Under the pieces are notes generated by a model. It did not search any database. It had not been told where the DNA came from and saw only the letters and a list, made by a program, of their open reading frames with translations. A program made the translations under genes and the position numbers. Positions 47,211-62,456 of a DNA stretch of 64,000 nucleotides are shown here, piece by piece; the stretch's first letter is position 1, and every line of letters begins with the position of its first letter. Origin of the DNA: Nyssa sinensis (Eukaryota; Streptophyta; Magnoliopsida; Cornales; Nyssaceae); NCBI GenBank assembly GCA_008638375.1, contig CM018032.1:9031501-9095500 (forward strand). Direction: 5' to 3'.

Positions 47211-50200
47211 ACATTGCCCTTCTCTATTTTTATTGACAAACTACACACACTTCACCTTTTGTCCATTTTTTTAAATGATAAAAATACCCCTTTTCATGTT
47301 TTTTTTTTTTTTCTTATTTACATTTTTTTCATTTTTGACTAAATTTTTCTAACTTTTTTAAAGATTTTTTTTTTCATTTTATATAAAAATAAACTTAAAA
47401 TTAAATAACTTTTCTTTTATCAAGAATGTTTTCATCAATATTTATTTTTTAAAAATTGTCAAAATTTAAAAAATGCAAAAAAAAAAAATTAAATAAAAGA
47501 GGCACTTTTGTCGTTATGAAAAAAAAGGACTGAAGGAAGAATGTGTAGTTTGTCAAAAAAAAGTAGAACATGGTAGTGTAATTTAAGAAACGTTAAATGA
47601 ATTCTTTGTAATTATCAAAAACATTAAGAAAAATAAGTGTAATTTACATTTTTTTTATATATCTTATGTTTGTAGTCTAAAACAGAAGAAGAAGATTGAC
47701 AGAAAACTGAAACATCTGCTTCAAATTCTAGTGAAATGGCAGTCAACCAAAGAGAAGGCAGAGCTCATATTGAACCAAGGAGCATCAACTCTCTGATTAT
47801 GCTAACATTGGCAATAGAAAATTAATCTGTTTGTGAATCCAACTGTATGGATTTTATTCCAATGAAATCTCTCAAACCTATTAAAATTTCCATGGAATTA
47901 ATTATTATTTAATTTGGATTGTTGTCAAACATATACAGTGGTGTGAACTCAAAAATTGACAAAATTTTGTTTCACTCACCAAAAGAATTAATCACAAGGG
48001 GAATTTTCTTCTCTGCCAAACAGTACTGTGATAGAGAATAGAAAATGAAAGGAACATGTGAGAATGGGTTCTCCATGCAAGTGGAAATAGAAAAATAAAA
48101 TAAAATAAATAAATAAAAAATCAACTGGGGCAAACCAAACCCATCTTCAATTAAATGTGTTGGATCCTGGAAAAGAGGGAAAGAAAAGAGAATCCAACAA
48201 AGCTCAAAAAGACAAAATCTCACCTGGCCTCCAACTAAACCCACATGTATTCAGCTGAAAAAATAAAAAATTAAATAGAAGTCTCTCTATTTCCACCATG
48301 CTTGAATAAGAATGAGAAAAATGAGAAAAATAATATAATATTAGTTATGAGAAAGAGGAGAGAGAAAAAAAGAAAAACAAAATGTAATTCCTCTTTCATG
48401 ATTGGATAACAAATGAGAGAGAGGAGAATTTTAATCTTCTCATCTTATTTAGAAATTAAAAAAAAACTTTATTATGTATATTTACTATTATGTCCTAAGA
48501 TAAATGTGTCTTTTTTATTTTTTGTTTTATAATTTTAAAATTAGAATCAATATTATAAAAATTCATTAAAAGTTCTCTCATTTTCCTCTGTCTCGGTCCA
48601 CTTTTGGAAAGAGAGCAAATTAAAGAAAATAAGGGTTAATAAAGCCCTTCCATCCTCTTCCTCCATTCCCTTTCTTTTCCTTCTCTAATTTTAAATAAAG
48701 CAAAAACTAACCTCTCATTTCTTCCCCTTTCTTCCCAAATTTCGGGTTTTTGAAAAATGTCTCTTTGTTTTATTGTTGGTTTGAATGAGACGATTAAGAA
48801 AAAGAAAAGAAAAGATTAGAGGAAAATGAAACTATGATCTCTTAGTTAGATTTTGAGAAAGGAGAGAAAAGAGAAAATTGTAAGAGAATTAGATGAAAAA
48901 GATTGAATTATTAATCTCACTTTACCAATCCATTTAAAAATGAATGGATTTAGAGAGAAAAAGAACTTTCAATTATTTATTTTTTCAAATACCAAATATA
49001 TTCATACATTTTTAAAGGTATGAAGTAAAAAGTAACACAATTTATATTCGTTTCAAAGTTTTTACTAAAAAAATATAGTTGTCATATAATTTATATACAG
49101 TTTTTTTTTTTCTTCTTCTATTAAATATCTAAATAAAAATAATATTTTTATTTTTCTCCAAACCATTCAAATAGAAAAAAGTTATCATCTCCCTTCTTTT
49201 CAATTTTAAGTTAGTCTTGAAAAAGACTCCAAAATCACATTAATACATTTCTTTTAGGCACTTTAGTTGCCAACTGAAGTCTATACAGTAGCTTTTTAAC
49301 ACTCTACAATGGTGTGTTAAAAAAAGCATTGTACATAGAAATTGAAAACTCGTTTTTCAAAACAAAGAATAATAATGTATATATGATACAATGATTTAAA
49401 AGTTAATGGTAACAGAAGATATAAACCCCACATGAATTATGGGTATATTATAATATAATATAATTTATAATAATAATTATTAATATTAATATTATTGAAT
49501 TAGATCGAATCATTATTGGACTTGATTGAATTTAGTTCACATTTGGTCTATTATTCGTTGTGGAGTCTAATGAATTCATATCATAGTTGCATCATCCAAT
49601 CATAATTTCCCTGTTTGGAATTTGGAATAATCTAATCTGAAATGCAACAAATGTCAATATACATGCAGTGACGAGGATAAATACCACTATTTGATCCCTC
49701 AACCTGCTTCCAAGACAAACAGTGATATATTTGGTGGCAATGTGCACATTACATATGTATCACTATTTTGATTCCATACATAGGTGCTATACAGAAATAT
49801 ACATGACGACATCTTCTACATTTTATTTGGCAAAAGTTTCAAACTGATATAACTGAAATCTCTCAAATTCCCTTGCAAATCAAAACCACCAATAAACGTA
49901 GGCTTTAATTTGACCTTGACAACTACAGTAATTAATGGCAAAGTGTAAGCATCATAAGCTAATGCATGAACAGATTATCAATTTAAACTAAAACTGTCAA
50001 GGACGAAAGCAGATACTAACGGATGCTCTCAGCTCTATTTAATTTTCCGTGGGAAAGCATCATATTCCATTAATTAAAGTAAAACTGAACACATTGTTGC
50101 TTCGAGTTCCCAGGAGAATTTCAACAGTAAAAAGATATATTTCTTGTTACTCTATGTTCACTATTGTTCTGTCGAAGCACCTTTGTAAAATTTTCTTTCC

Positions 50201-50334
50201 CTCGGGTCATTTAATTTGATCTCTATAACTATATGATGAACCCGAGGAAAGGAGGGTGGGGAAAGGAAAAAAAAAAAGCCAGATCCTCTCGCTCATACTG
50301 TGAAAATGTGCCGGATATTATGAACCAAAAATGT
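47211..50334. other. Intergenic; includes kinase 3' flank
   Basis: 47220-47660 is a third relative of the AT-rich foldback part of the 2.1-kb repeat. 48300-48720 matches the dispersed repeat at 37990-38420. 49430-49500 is very AT-rich. No coding sequence is recognised before the kinase stop codon. Confidence 0.5.
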
Positions 50335-53300
50335 TCAACTGCCATTTGGTGCTTCCGAAGTTTCCTGTCAGAAGTAAACAACTCAATCTAACATATGAAA
50401 TGAACAAAGTTGAACAAAAGGAGGGGAGGAAAAAAAGAAAGAAACAACGAAATCAAATTATTTTACCTGAACTTCCTGAAGGAGTTCTTCAAGTTCACTT
50501 CGTATCTCAGAGAAGGAAGGCCGCTTGCCAGGAACAGCTTCCCAACATCTCTTCATCAAATCTAACAGCTTGGGGTGTGTATTCTCAGGAAGATCCGGCC
50601 GCATACCCTAAGCAAAAAGAATAGAAGTTAATAGGTACAGGTGCATTAAGGTGTTCAAATCATTCTAATACAATACATTATACCTTACGACATTACAATA
50701 TTGATGTGGAGTTGCAGGTTCTTTTATTTTTCCAAGGCCCCCTAAAGACTTTCATTTTCTTGTTTTCACTTTTTTGATTCATTTTATTCGTTAGTTTTTT
50801 TCCCCGTCATTTGAATTACAGTAATGAATCCATCAAACATCAACTTGGGAATCCAATAAAAACTTGACTGGCACTAGAAGCTCAAATATCCAGTAACAAA
50901 TGTTGAAGTGGCTCAAACTCTTGCCAACTAGAGATGAAGATAATCCCCCTCGGTAATTTATGAATTGTGGACACATTCATAACTAACAAAAGCTTAAGAA
51001 TCCAAAATACCACAATGGATCATATATACAGTAACAAACATACCATTATGCATCAAACTCTTACTTCATATAGTATCACACAGACTATCTCAATAATCCA
51101 AAAAAATATATGATCAATAAAAATATATTATATTAACTAGGCACCCGAGGATGGCGAACCCATATTCAAAAAAGACCACAAAAAATCAAAGCCTAAGATC
51201 TTGCAAAAAACTTAAGAAATTGTTTTAATACATGGGATATTCTTTTTTCAACCAAAAGAAAAACAACCGCAAAAATTGTATTTAAATTTCCAAGAGGAGA
51301 GTTCAACTCCATCAAAAGTCCTCGTATTCCTTTGTTTCCATATGCACCAAATGAGACAAAGAAGTGCCATGCTCCAAGCATATCTGATGTCCTTCCTAAT
51401 CCGGTTTCATCTCTGTCCAAACAACACATCTCTAATGGTAGCAAACATTACCCAACTGCACCCAAAAAAGGGCCCCATACTCCATGCATCCCTAGGCATC
51501 TTACATTGAACAATGAGACGATCAAAGGTATTCTCATCCACCATGCACATGCAACAACTACTAGGAAGATGAAAGCCTCTCTTTTGAAAATTGTCTATTG
51601 TAAAAATCGCGCCCCGTGCCACTGACCAACAAAAAAAACGCAGTTTTCTGTCTTTGATATTTCCAAATAAGCTGCCATTGAAATGATACCTCTCTTCTTC
51701 CCATCAAATGTTTATAGAAAGACTGCACCAAAAACTTTTTCCTGCTACTCGCCTTTTATATGAATCTATCTTCCTCTCCTCCCCTTGAGTGACATCTATT
51801 CAACAACTCCATAAGCCCTTCAACTCCAATCATAGAAGCTCCTCCTAAAGCGAGGACTCACCCGATTGCCCCTAAATATACACACATAATCCCCAACTAA
51901 TGCCTCTTTGTTAGAAGCTGTGCTGTATAAGGAGGGAAACTTCTACTGAAGTGGTATGTCACATAACCATGGATCCTCCCAAAACTTCACCATCAACCCC
52001 TCTTGTACATTAAAGCACGCCATCTGACTAAATGCCTCCCTCCCCTTCTGAACGACTCTCCACACACTACAACCACTCACCTCCCTCACAAACCAACCCC
52101 TATCCTCACACCCATATTTTGTAGCCACCACACCCCTCCATAAAACTTGATTTTCTATCACAAAACTCTATAACCATTTTCCCAGTAAAACTCTATTGAA
52201 CATCTTCAAGTCTTTAAACCCCAAACCTCCTTCCCTCTTTCGGACGCTTCACTTTCTCCCCGCCAACAAGATAAATCTTCCACTCACCCTCCTTCCCTTC
52301 CCACAAGAAGCACTGCTGAATCTTTTCCAACTTCTCCACTGAAGAAGGCATTGAAAAAGAGAAAGTGTGGGGATATTATTCAAAGTGTTCTTAATTAGAA
52401 TGACCCTCCCTCCCTTAGAAAGGTACATCCTCTTCCACCTATTAAGATGCCACTGAAATCTCTCAATAACTGCATCCCAAACTGTTGCAGGCCTCGAAGA
52501 AGCTCACAAAGGAAGACCCAAATACAAAGAAGGAGCCTATCCCACAACCACCTCCCTACACCAGGTCGTCCACCCCTTCCGCCTTACCTACTGAAATAAT
52601 CTCACTCTTCCCCATGTTTGTCCTCAATCCTGACACAACCTCAAAACAAAACCAAAATACATCTCAAGAAGCAAAATTGTTTGTCCTCTACTTCACAAAA
52701 AATAAACGTGTCATCGGCAAACAACAAGTGAGACACCTCCACTCTCCTACCCCTCCCATTCTCCATAGAAAACCCCCTCTGCAACAGATTTTCCCAACAT
52801 CCTGCTTAAAGCCTCCATCACTAGCACAAAAAGAAAAGGTGACAATGGATCTCCTATCTTAGGCCCTGAGGAGAACATAAGAAGTCTGCCAAAAACCATT
52901 AACCAGTACCAAATAAGAAACATAATATACACGATTGCATCCATCTCCTCCACGTCTCTCTAAACCCAATCTTAAAAGAAGAAATAGAAGAAAGTTTGAA
53001 TTAACATGATCATAGGCCTTTTCTATATATAACTTGCATATCAATCCCTACACGATTGCATCCATCTACTCCACGTCCCTCCAAACCCAATGTTAGCAAT
53101 AAAAAATAGAAGAAAGGTCCAATTAACATGATCGTAGGCTTTTTCTATATCCAACTTGCATATCAACCCCGTTTCTCTCCTCATAAGCTAGTCACCTGAT
53201 GAATCAATCTTTTTCATTTGTTCATTCTTTCTTTCCTGCTAATGAAACTACTTTTGAAACAGGGGTTTCAACCTATATGTTACACATTTTGTGACCGACC

Positions 53301-56300
53301 GATTTTAAAAAATAGGAGCTTTTGGAGATTATTGGACTTAAATTTCACCATGCCACAGAAAAAATCCAGATTCTTAATGATGACTTGGGCTGGTTGGCTG
53401 ATAATTAGATAAAGTCTAACATAATATACATTGCACTATAATGTATATTAACAAGGTTGGCAATGTTGTTTTATCCAGCTAAAAAATTCCATGTACAAAA
53501 TCTTGTCATAATTAGGGGCGCAAATGAGCTGAGAAGAGCTCTGGGCTGTTCAGGCAAAGCTAGCTCAAGTTCTGCCTGTGTTCAGACTTGGCTCAAGATT
53601 GTCACAAGAGCAGCAAAACCTGTACAAGCATGCTTGGCTTGGGCTTGGGTTGAGTTCCTCAAATATTGCTTTATCTTTAGGGAAACAAAAATCAGAGAGA
53701 GAATACACCACCCTTGTCAGATTCAATTGAAATGAAAATAAACAACTTTCTCTTTTGAAAACACCCCCCCCCCCCCCCCAAAAAAAAAAATAAAAATAAA
53801 AAATAAAAACTAAAAAAAACAAAAAGTTCTACCAAGTTGAAACATAAAAGAAAAAATTGATCCAATCCTTCGTATCACTGTCATCATCCTTGATCTGATT
53901 AGTGGTGATTGAGAGTTTGATTTGATCTGCTTGGATCCTTGATGAGAGAGCACAGGAGCCCAAACAAACAGATAAAAATAAAAATGAGAGAATTGAAAGA
54001 ATACAATCAAAGGAGGACGTTTTCACATTTGACTACTCTAGATTCCTAGAAAGTTCTCCATACGTTTTTCACGTTTTCAATTTAGATTCCTGAAAAGTTC
54101 CACTGTTTTCTATGCAGGGGGATAAGTGTTGCGGTCATATGAATTAAGCTTCTTTTTAGTTAAAATGCGTCCATGATCAAATGGTCTAAATCCCACGCCT
54201 TAGATTTTTTTTTCTAATTAAACCAATTAAATTCGGACACGTGGCTTCAAAATACCTTGTATATCTAAAAACTTCTGTATGCTCATGTTCACAGACCGAT
54301 TCAAGCTAGGCTGGACATTGCTTGACCTCAACTCATTTACTAGAAAAACCTCAAAAATTGAGTTCAAGCTAGCCAATTCTGAAAATGAAGGAACATCAAT
54401 GAGTCGCTCACGGCTCACCGCACCTATCCCAAGCTGTTCACAAACACCTTGATTCATTTGCAGCTCTAGACATAACAAGATCCAAGAATGTGGCAAAAGA
54501 AGCAAGAAGTGCCAAAATCTGACACATTTGGGATTGATTCGTGACCCTGCTGGAGGAAGTTTTTTGCCACAGGTGTATACATGTTAATAGATTATTGGAT
54601 AAACCCGATTCAGGTGAGAGTGGGGTGCCAGAACAGAGAGAGAAAGATGAATAGGCAGTGATCCCAGCCAGTGAAGTTGTAATTCTTGATCTAGAATATT
54701 AAAGGGCTTGATGTCTTATGAATGTTAATTGGATCAACCTTTAGCCCATTAATATGTGCTAGAAGATGTATTTACAGGGACTTGGGGCCATGGAGGAAGT
54801 GGCCACATGCTCCAAATCAAGGTGTGATGCTGCTAATTGCCAACCCCATGGCCCTACTCAAGCATTAGTTATCATGCTAAGGCTAAACATGCCTGAATGC
54901 AATGCCATGTGTCCTAAGACTCTTTTCTATGCTAGTCAAGTAAAAACTTCGCAGCTCCATGCTCTACCTTGAGCGACAAACCACCTTAGTTGATCCCCAC
55001 TCAAGCCACTAGACCAAAGACATTCCGGAAGTCCCAAAACCCTGGTAACTTGATGGGGAGTCAAGCCTCTACCAGCACCATCTCCTCCCTTTCCAATCCC
55101 TAGCAACCGTAATCCATTTGCCAAACCTTCTCAAGAACCTCTCTGCAGACAGTGTTATTGGCCATCCCTGGGGGAATGAGGATGATGTCCTTCGTTTCTG
55201 GAAGTAGGTTATCTTTTTTATGGTGACATGTCCTTCCATGAGTGAAAACAACTGTAGTTAGGATAATTGGAATGTGTAGGTCACTGTTGCCCATAAATAA
55301 GATGCCATGTGGCAGCCAGCATGTCATTAGAAAGGCAATCGTCAACACTACCATTTTCAGGTACCCAACGAATTTACAAGTATCCAACTAGCTTGGGTGT
55401 AGTAATATAACGCAAACACTGAACAGTGATTTCTTTCACTAGCTATAAATTGCACCCACTCACAGAAATGATAATCAAATTTTTAAGCAGCATTGGGGGC
55501 TTCAGAAAGACAAACAGGTGGAGCACAAAAATGCTTCAGTAACAATGCATTATGCAAGAATGACTGTGAAACAATGTCTTTGTAAAGAAAAATAATAAAG
55601 AATGATATTGTGAGGTACATGCAACAACCACATCAGTTCAAAGTTTGTAATATTAGATAATGGTCAAGAAGATGCTGAAGTTATATATTATATCATGACA
55701 TAACTTGATATATAAATGGGCAAACCTGTCTCACTCCCAGGGCAGCCTGTAATGGAGTCATGGTATCATATGGAACCTGAAATCTCAACAACAAAGCTTT
55801 GTAAATATCATCTTCACAAGCTAAAATTTCATCTATCTGAAATTTAAAATATGCAAAATAGCATTTGAAGACTTAAGGAAATACCTTGGCTGTCACAAGC
55901 TCCCACAGAACTATAGCAAAACTGAACACGTCTGCTTTCTGATCATATGGTTGATGATTTATAACCTTGTGAAAGGGGAACAAAGTGAAAGAATGGATTA
56001 AAAGATGGCATTATGTAGCAAAGCATCATCAAATTACTAGGATCATGCATCTAGAATCTAAAATGAAACAAATGGTTCTTCATTAATATTAGCAGAAGAT
56101 GAATGATGGAAAAGACTCAATATTGTTAAAAAAGAGTATATCAATATCAATTCTACTGTTTATAGCTACGTTATCAAAGTATGTGCACAATACTTGAAGT
56201 ACAATGCCAGTGAAATTTCCTGGAGGGTACCATCCCAAGAGAAAAGGGAACTTAATTTCCCTTGTTTCATAAAATCATGAATCTGTTTCCACAAAATATC

Positions 56301-59300
56301 AACCGATATGTGCTGCGAAGATAATTAGGGCTAGGTTTACTTCATCAACCCCTTATTCACTTTTCCCTATACCAAATGCAAACTAAAAGAGAAGAGCAGA
56401 GCCCATGGAAACAGGTCAGTAGGATATCCTCAGTGTACCACTAAATATGAAAGAAGTGGAAAACAAACACAGAATAAAAGGTTGTACTAGCAGAATTTAT
56501 TAAACAACCTGTAATCCAATCCAAATTCTCACTGTTATTTTTTCCCTAAGGTAGACACGGTGATTAATGGCAGGGAGTCTCAGAGATGGTTAATGCTAAA
56601 CTAATCATTCAAGACCACAACACAAATCTATGCCAATAATCTAGGTAAAAGGAAGGACTCAGTCAATTGACCGCTCATGGATAAGGATGACTATCAGAAT
56701 TAACATTAAAATCCCAAACTCTGGAGAAAAACACATATGCATCATACTCTACTATATCAAGCTCAAGAGGCAAAAGAAATTGGAAAATGAAAGATAGACA
56801 AACCTCAGGGGCCATCCATCTGTATGTTCCAGTCTCTGCTGTCATAACACCCCCTTGATTTTGGAATCGAGCAACACCAAAGTCCGCCACCTTAACAACC
56901 TTGAGAAAAAAATACAAAATACATAAGCATAATAAAAGGAGCAAACCATTTAGTTTATTATCTTCCAGACCAGTCAACAGACTCAACACACATATGTATC
57001 TAGTTATTATCCATAAACAACAAATTAGAAGAGTCAAATCCGACATTACTGTAGCTGTGCAAGAAGGGCTGATAATCAAACCAGTTTGCATCATGTACCA
57101 AAAATCTTAATTTATTGTGAAATATGGGATTGCTAAAAGGGGATATCATAAAAGAACTCAGGCAAGAGCCTAACAAAGAACATCCAAGAGTTCTGAAAGG
57201 GACCAAAGAAATAAACTTGATAATAATATAAACTAAGCCTAAAAAAAACTACGAATGTTACACACAAAATATAAAAAATAATGATGCAAGAAAAAGATCA
57301 ACTTAATCATTATTTACCCTTAACTCAGATAACTGAGGGATTTCGTAACATAAGTTCTTAAACACCCAACATTGACTTTAAAATGATAAAAGTTGCCCAA
57401 AAAAGAAAAAGATAAAAGAAAAATGATATCATGAGAATTGATATTGACACATTGTTGAAATAATAGAACTAGTTGAGTGAATGCAAAATGGGAGAAAACT
57501 CAATATAAGGTGGTTGTACTGTCTGTGACAACTCAGAAGAAATTATTAAGTGCTCTAAACTCGTTAGAAATTTATTAAAATACAGCAACCTTGGACCAAA
57601 GTGTCCACAAAAACATAAACAGTATGTAAGAAATGAAGAATATTAGTTGGATAAACAATTGTTAAGAACCTAATGAACCTTAAAAAGAGACTAAATTGGG
57701 TGGCCATTTCAAACTATTCAGGATGGTAGATCCTAGTTGTTTGAACCGATAGACCCGGGGTAGTTCATTGATACTAATTAACGGTGAACTTACACAACCA
57801 CAAATCTAGGAAAAGAAAAACTAGAATATGGCGTAGCAACAGATATAAAAAACAGTAATTCACACTAATGGTTTCCTTCGCCAACCAAGTAACATAAAAT
57901 TGGAAGAAACATCATGCAGGCCATAGTCCTGACTACTAAGACGTCTGGTAAAATCCCAAAGATCATTATTTTTTTAGTACAGCAACTTGGAACGCTCAAC
58001 TCTGACAATTTAGGTGATTACAAGAACCAACCGTGATGGAATCACTAGAGACAACAGGAGGTTACTAGCATACCTTGTGATGCTTTGCTATTGATCCCTA
58101 TTCTATCTATTTCATTGACTTGAAGCCATGAAAATCTACAAATTAAGTAAAATTGTTAACTACAGCATCAAGAACACTGTTCTAACTGCCGATACCCCAA
58201 ATTCCAAGTAACCACTCCCAGATTGGGTCTGCTGGAAATCCCATTTTGTGTTTCGAATTCATTTGGAGATCACTGGGAGGATGAGAAGAATGTGATACTC
58301 TCAATTCCTCCAGTCAAGCAGCGAAATGAAATTTTTAATACAAAAAGAATGCAGTGTCTCAAAAAAATCATGACATAAAGGAAGATACACTTCATCATTA
58401 GCTTCCCCAGAAGTCACCACTTTATTTAGTGAAATTAAAAGCATTAGATATCACCATTGAAGATACATAACTTTCAATGAAGGATCATAATAGTGAATGA
58501 ACGCATGGCCAAGAGTCCCTCAATCCCACTTTTTATAATGAAATCAAATTTGCCACAGAATTCTGCTCCCTGACTTCTGAAAAGCCATGTAGCCACTATC
58601 TATTCCTGATATAACTACTTTGCCGCTCCTAAGAGAATAATGCACCCTATAAGTATTTTTGCATTGTTCAAATGTAGCTTTCCCAAACCCATGGTTCTGG
58701 TTTATAAATTCATCTTCTAACATATTATAAAAGATCAATCAAAGCACTGGCAACTATTATAGTTTTTCCATGCAACATGTACTTAGAACCCAAGCATGAA
58801 TTGCAATGCACAACGTCAACTCAACTCAACAAAGCCTTATCCCAAATATTTAGAATTGGCTACATGATTTTTTTTTTTTTTTTGATAGGTAAATCTCACA
58901 TGCACACACACTTTTCCCCTATAGGGGGACTTGAACCCTCAACCTCCCATATGGGGAGTTGGAGGAGATACCAACCAAATACTTACATTGTGATTATCCA
59001 TGAGCAAATTTGCTGTCTTAAGATCCCTATGAATTATGTTGTTTTGGTGCAAGTACTCCATTCCTTTGCAGACATCAATTGCAAACTTAAGCAATTGAGG
59101 GAGCTTCAAGACAATATGATTTTTGTGCAAATATTCATAAAGGCATCCTCCTGGCATGTACTCTGCAAACAAGAGCAGCAGCCATCATGTCCATTCCAAA
59201 AAAAAAAAAGGGGAAAATAACTAATCATTGTATAGAGATGAATAAACAGATATTTCAAGCAAATATATATTTAAACTATTTCCAGTAGTTGAAATTGAGC

Positions 59301-62300
59301 ACCTACTGGACTTCATCAAAGAACTAGTAGGTAGTGATATGACAATATACATATAGTCCATGAAATGAAAGAGATATATAAACTGCAATACAAGCATGAA
59401 CTTAAACTACAGCTCAGCAATAATGCGAAAACCCTTCTCTCAGACTAAAGATTCCTTGTATTCCATATGGTCAAAATATTATCTCAGGCTCAGCAGCTAG
59501 GGCATCCCATTTAAGTTGTTGCTGAGAGTTTCAGCCGTAATTGAAGCCTATTTTCAAGGATCAGAACCCACAGAGGGAATCCCACACACTCCTTCGCCAC
59601 CAAACTAAGCTTCCATTTCCTCTCAAGTCACCTTACTCTCCCAGCGACAGAACTGAAGAATATTATGAAGAATAAGAAGGCAAACAATGCTTGAGATAAT
59701 AAAGAGGTCTCCATTTGTTTCTTCGCAGTCCTCCTTTATTGATTTGAATTCTATTAATTGGCTTACAATCTCTTTTATATTCACACTTCACAATTGTTCC
59801 TCAAAATATCTCCTCATTAACACTTTCTCATCCTTCATTTGTGGACAAGGAGACAAGACAATAAGATCATTAGGAATGCATTCCAGCCTCTACAAGGAAC
59901 ACTGAGAACATCAAGGGGGGATTCAAAACTGCACTTCTTAAGAGTCCATTTCAACAGAAACAACATTATTAGCATCTTTTAAGCTTTTACTTACTATTAA
60001 GTTCTGGGATATCTTCATGTACTATTAGAGATTGGAACTTGGAAGATATTGTATATGGATCACTGAGCAATCAAGTAAAGCCGTAAAGCGGTAAAGGTAA
60101 CTTCCTGTCCACGGGGTTTCCCTCAAACCATGATGACTGTTCTCTCAGGGATCCAGGCTACAAGGGGTTCTGCAAAATCTTTAGACAGATAGTGGGATGC
60201 ATTGCTTATTCACTCAAAGCTTGCAGGGTGAGTGACACATCTAAAGCTTGACTTCTTTCTCCATTATGCCTCAAAGGTAAAAACCTCTCAGAGATTGTTG
60301 TGGATTCTCTTTGCTACATCAAATGCAGTATCTATTAGTTTCCTTGTCAAGATGCTGAAATCACAGCTAAGCAACAAGCCTGTGTCTGTGTCTAATGGAC
60401 AAACCCAACAAGGATACTGCAATACTAACACCCACTTCCAGGGCACGTGGACACATTTTCAATGCTGTTAAAAAAGAAGTGTTGACCACACAAACAAAAT
60501 TACTTATTGAAAAGGAGGAAACCAAAAAAAATCATATATCTATATATAATCTAGCTGACATTGATTTTGTCAAATGTCAATCACAATTCTTTTAGGAAAA
60601 AATTAGAGATGCAGATGTTCAATATGCAACTATATAGTGCTATAAAAAATATGCAAAAATGTAGGGTGAAGGCAAAATAATTAATCTTCTTGTATAGGGT
60701 TTTGTACCTGTTACTATGCACAAATGAGGAGGCTTAGTACATGCACCAACAAAACGAACAACGTTTTTATGTTGAACCTCCCTGCATCAAAATGAAAGCA
60801 AAACCAAAAGAGGAAAAAGAAAATTAATATTCGAATGACAATGATAAGTGACCAACAGAATAGACTAATCATGCCATGTTGAAGTATAAGATAATAAGAA
60901 CATAAAACCACTCTTAAACAAAAAGTTAGAATTTTGGCAGTAGAAGTGAGCAGAGTAAGAAACCCATCCATGAAATAGGCATATTTCGGCTTCCAAAATC
61001 ATAACTAATAGCTAAAATTAAGCACAAACATGGAATTTTGCCCAAATAAATATACATATATATATATATATATATATTGAGAGTTGATATACATTGTTTG
61101 GCCAATTCTCTAACAGTTTAAGCTTTTAGAGCAATTAGTTGTTTAACATGGTATCAGAGCGTTGGTTATGAGAGGTCTTGGGTTCAAGTCTCTCCATTTG
61201 TATTTATTCCACGTTAATTTGTTTGCGCAAAATTTCACTTTGTTCTGTTTCATGTTTGTATGTGGTTTGTGGAACTCCACATGCGAGTTCGAGGCCACAC
61301 GTGAGAGGGAGTGTTGAGAGCTTGATATATATTGTTGGCTCATTCTCTAATAGCTTAAGCTTTTGGAGCAATTAATGGTTTAACAATATATAACTTGGGT
61401 GAATTTTGGCAGAGATTGTTTTGATTGGGAGGTGGAAGAGGTAATAGATCTACAGAGGGTGCTTCATCAACATACTCTTCAAGGAGTCAGCTTGGACGAA
61501 TTATGGTGGAAGAAGGATAAAAAAATAGGAGATATTCGGTTATTATAAGGAGTTGGCTTCAAAGGGAGCTGAGAATTTTCCATAGAAAGTGGTATGGTGT
61601 TTGAAGGCTCCGGTGAAAGCTTATCTTTTTTGGGGGTGGACTTTGGCTTGGGGAGCGGTTCTTACAACAGAAAATCATCAAAAAAGGGGGTTTAACCTTG
61701 CAGAACAGTGTCCTATGTTTATTGGAGGGAGAATCAATTAACCACCTCTTTTTTCATTGCTCGTTTAAGAAGTGTGGAATTTTCCTTGCCAAATAGTGTC
61801 CTATGTGTTTATTGGAGGGAGGGAGAATCAATTAAACACCTCTTTCGTTGTTGTTGGGTGATGCCACTTTCGGTTATGGATTTTTTGAAATGATGGATGA
61901 AGGGATGCGGTAAAAAGGGAGGGTAGAGGATTTGGAGAATGTCCCCCAATTTGCTTGTTTTGGTGCTTATGCCACAGTAAAATATTTCACTAGTGTGAGA
62001 AATGGCATGTCGTCTCACAAATATTTCACTACTTGTCTTTTATGTTTAATTTATTCTGGTGATTTTTTGTTATCGCGGTACTTGGAAGGACTAGTTTGTG
62101 TTGGAGAACATTTTAAGTTTATTTGCTTGAAATGCTAATTTGTGTTATTTTGGAATTACAAAGCTTATATTTTATAATCAAATAGTCAAATACGAATAGA
62201 AACTTGTGGAAACATACACTTTCATATGTTTGTTACGATAGTCTACATTATCATTCATTTTGGACTTTTTACTATTCATTTTTAACAGATCTTTAATTTT

Positions 62301-62421
62301 ACATATATGCTTGGCCAATTTTTTAAAGATTTTTGTAAGTTCTTACGATCCTATGATCTGACCCTATGAACACCCAAAACAATCTAACGTAGGATCCCAA
62401 TTTTAACACACTTGATATATC

Positions 62422-62456
<35 letters not shown>

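Noticed and set aside
50458..50467. Kinase ending by read-through at the in-frame TAA after LLQEVQ
   Set aside because: A canonical donor (CAG/GTAAAA) and a downstream acceptor joined to [13 protein letters not shown] give the better, in-phase ending.
59912..59924. Polypurine tract of another LTR element
   Set aside because: No LTR pair, primer site or pol sequence around it.
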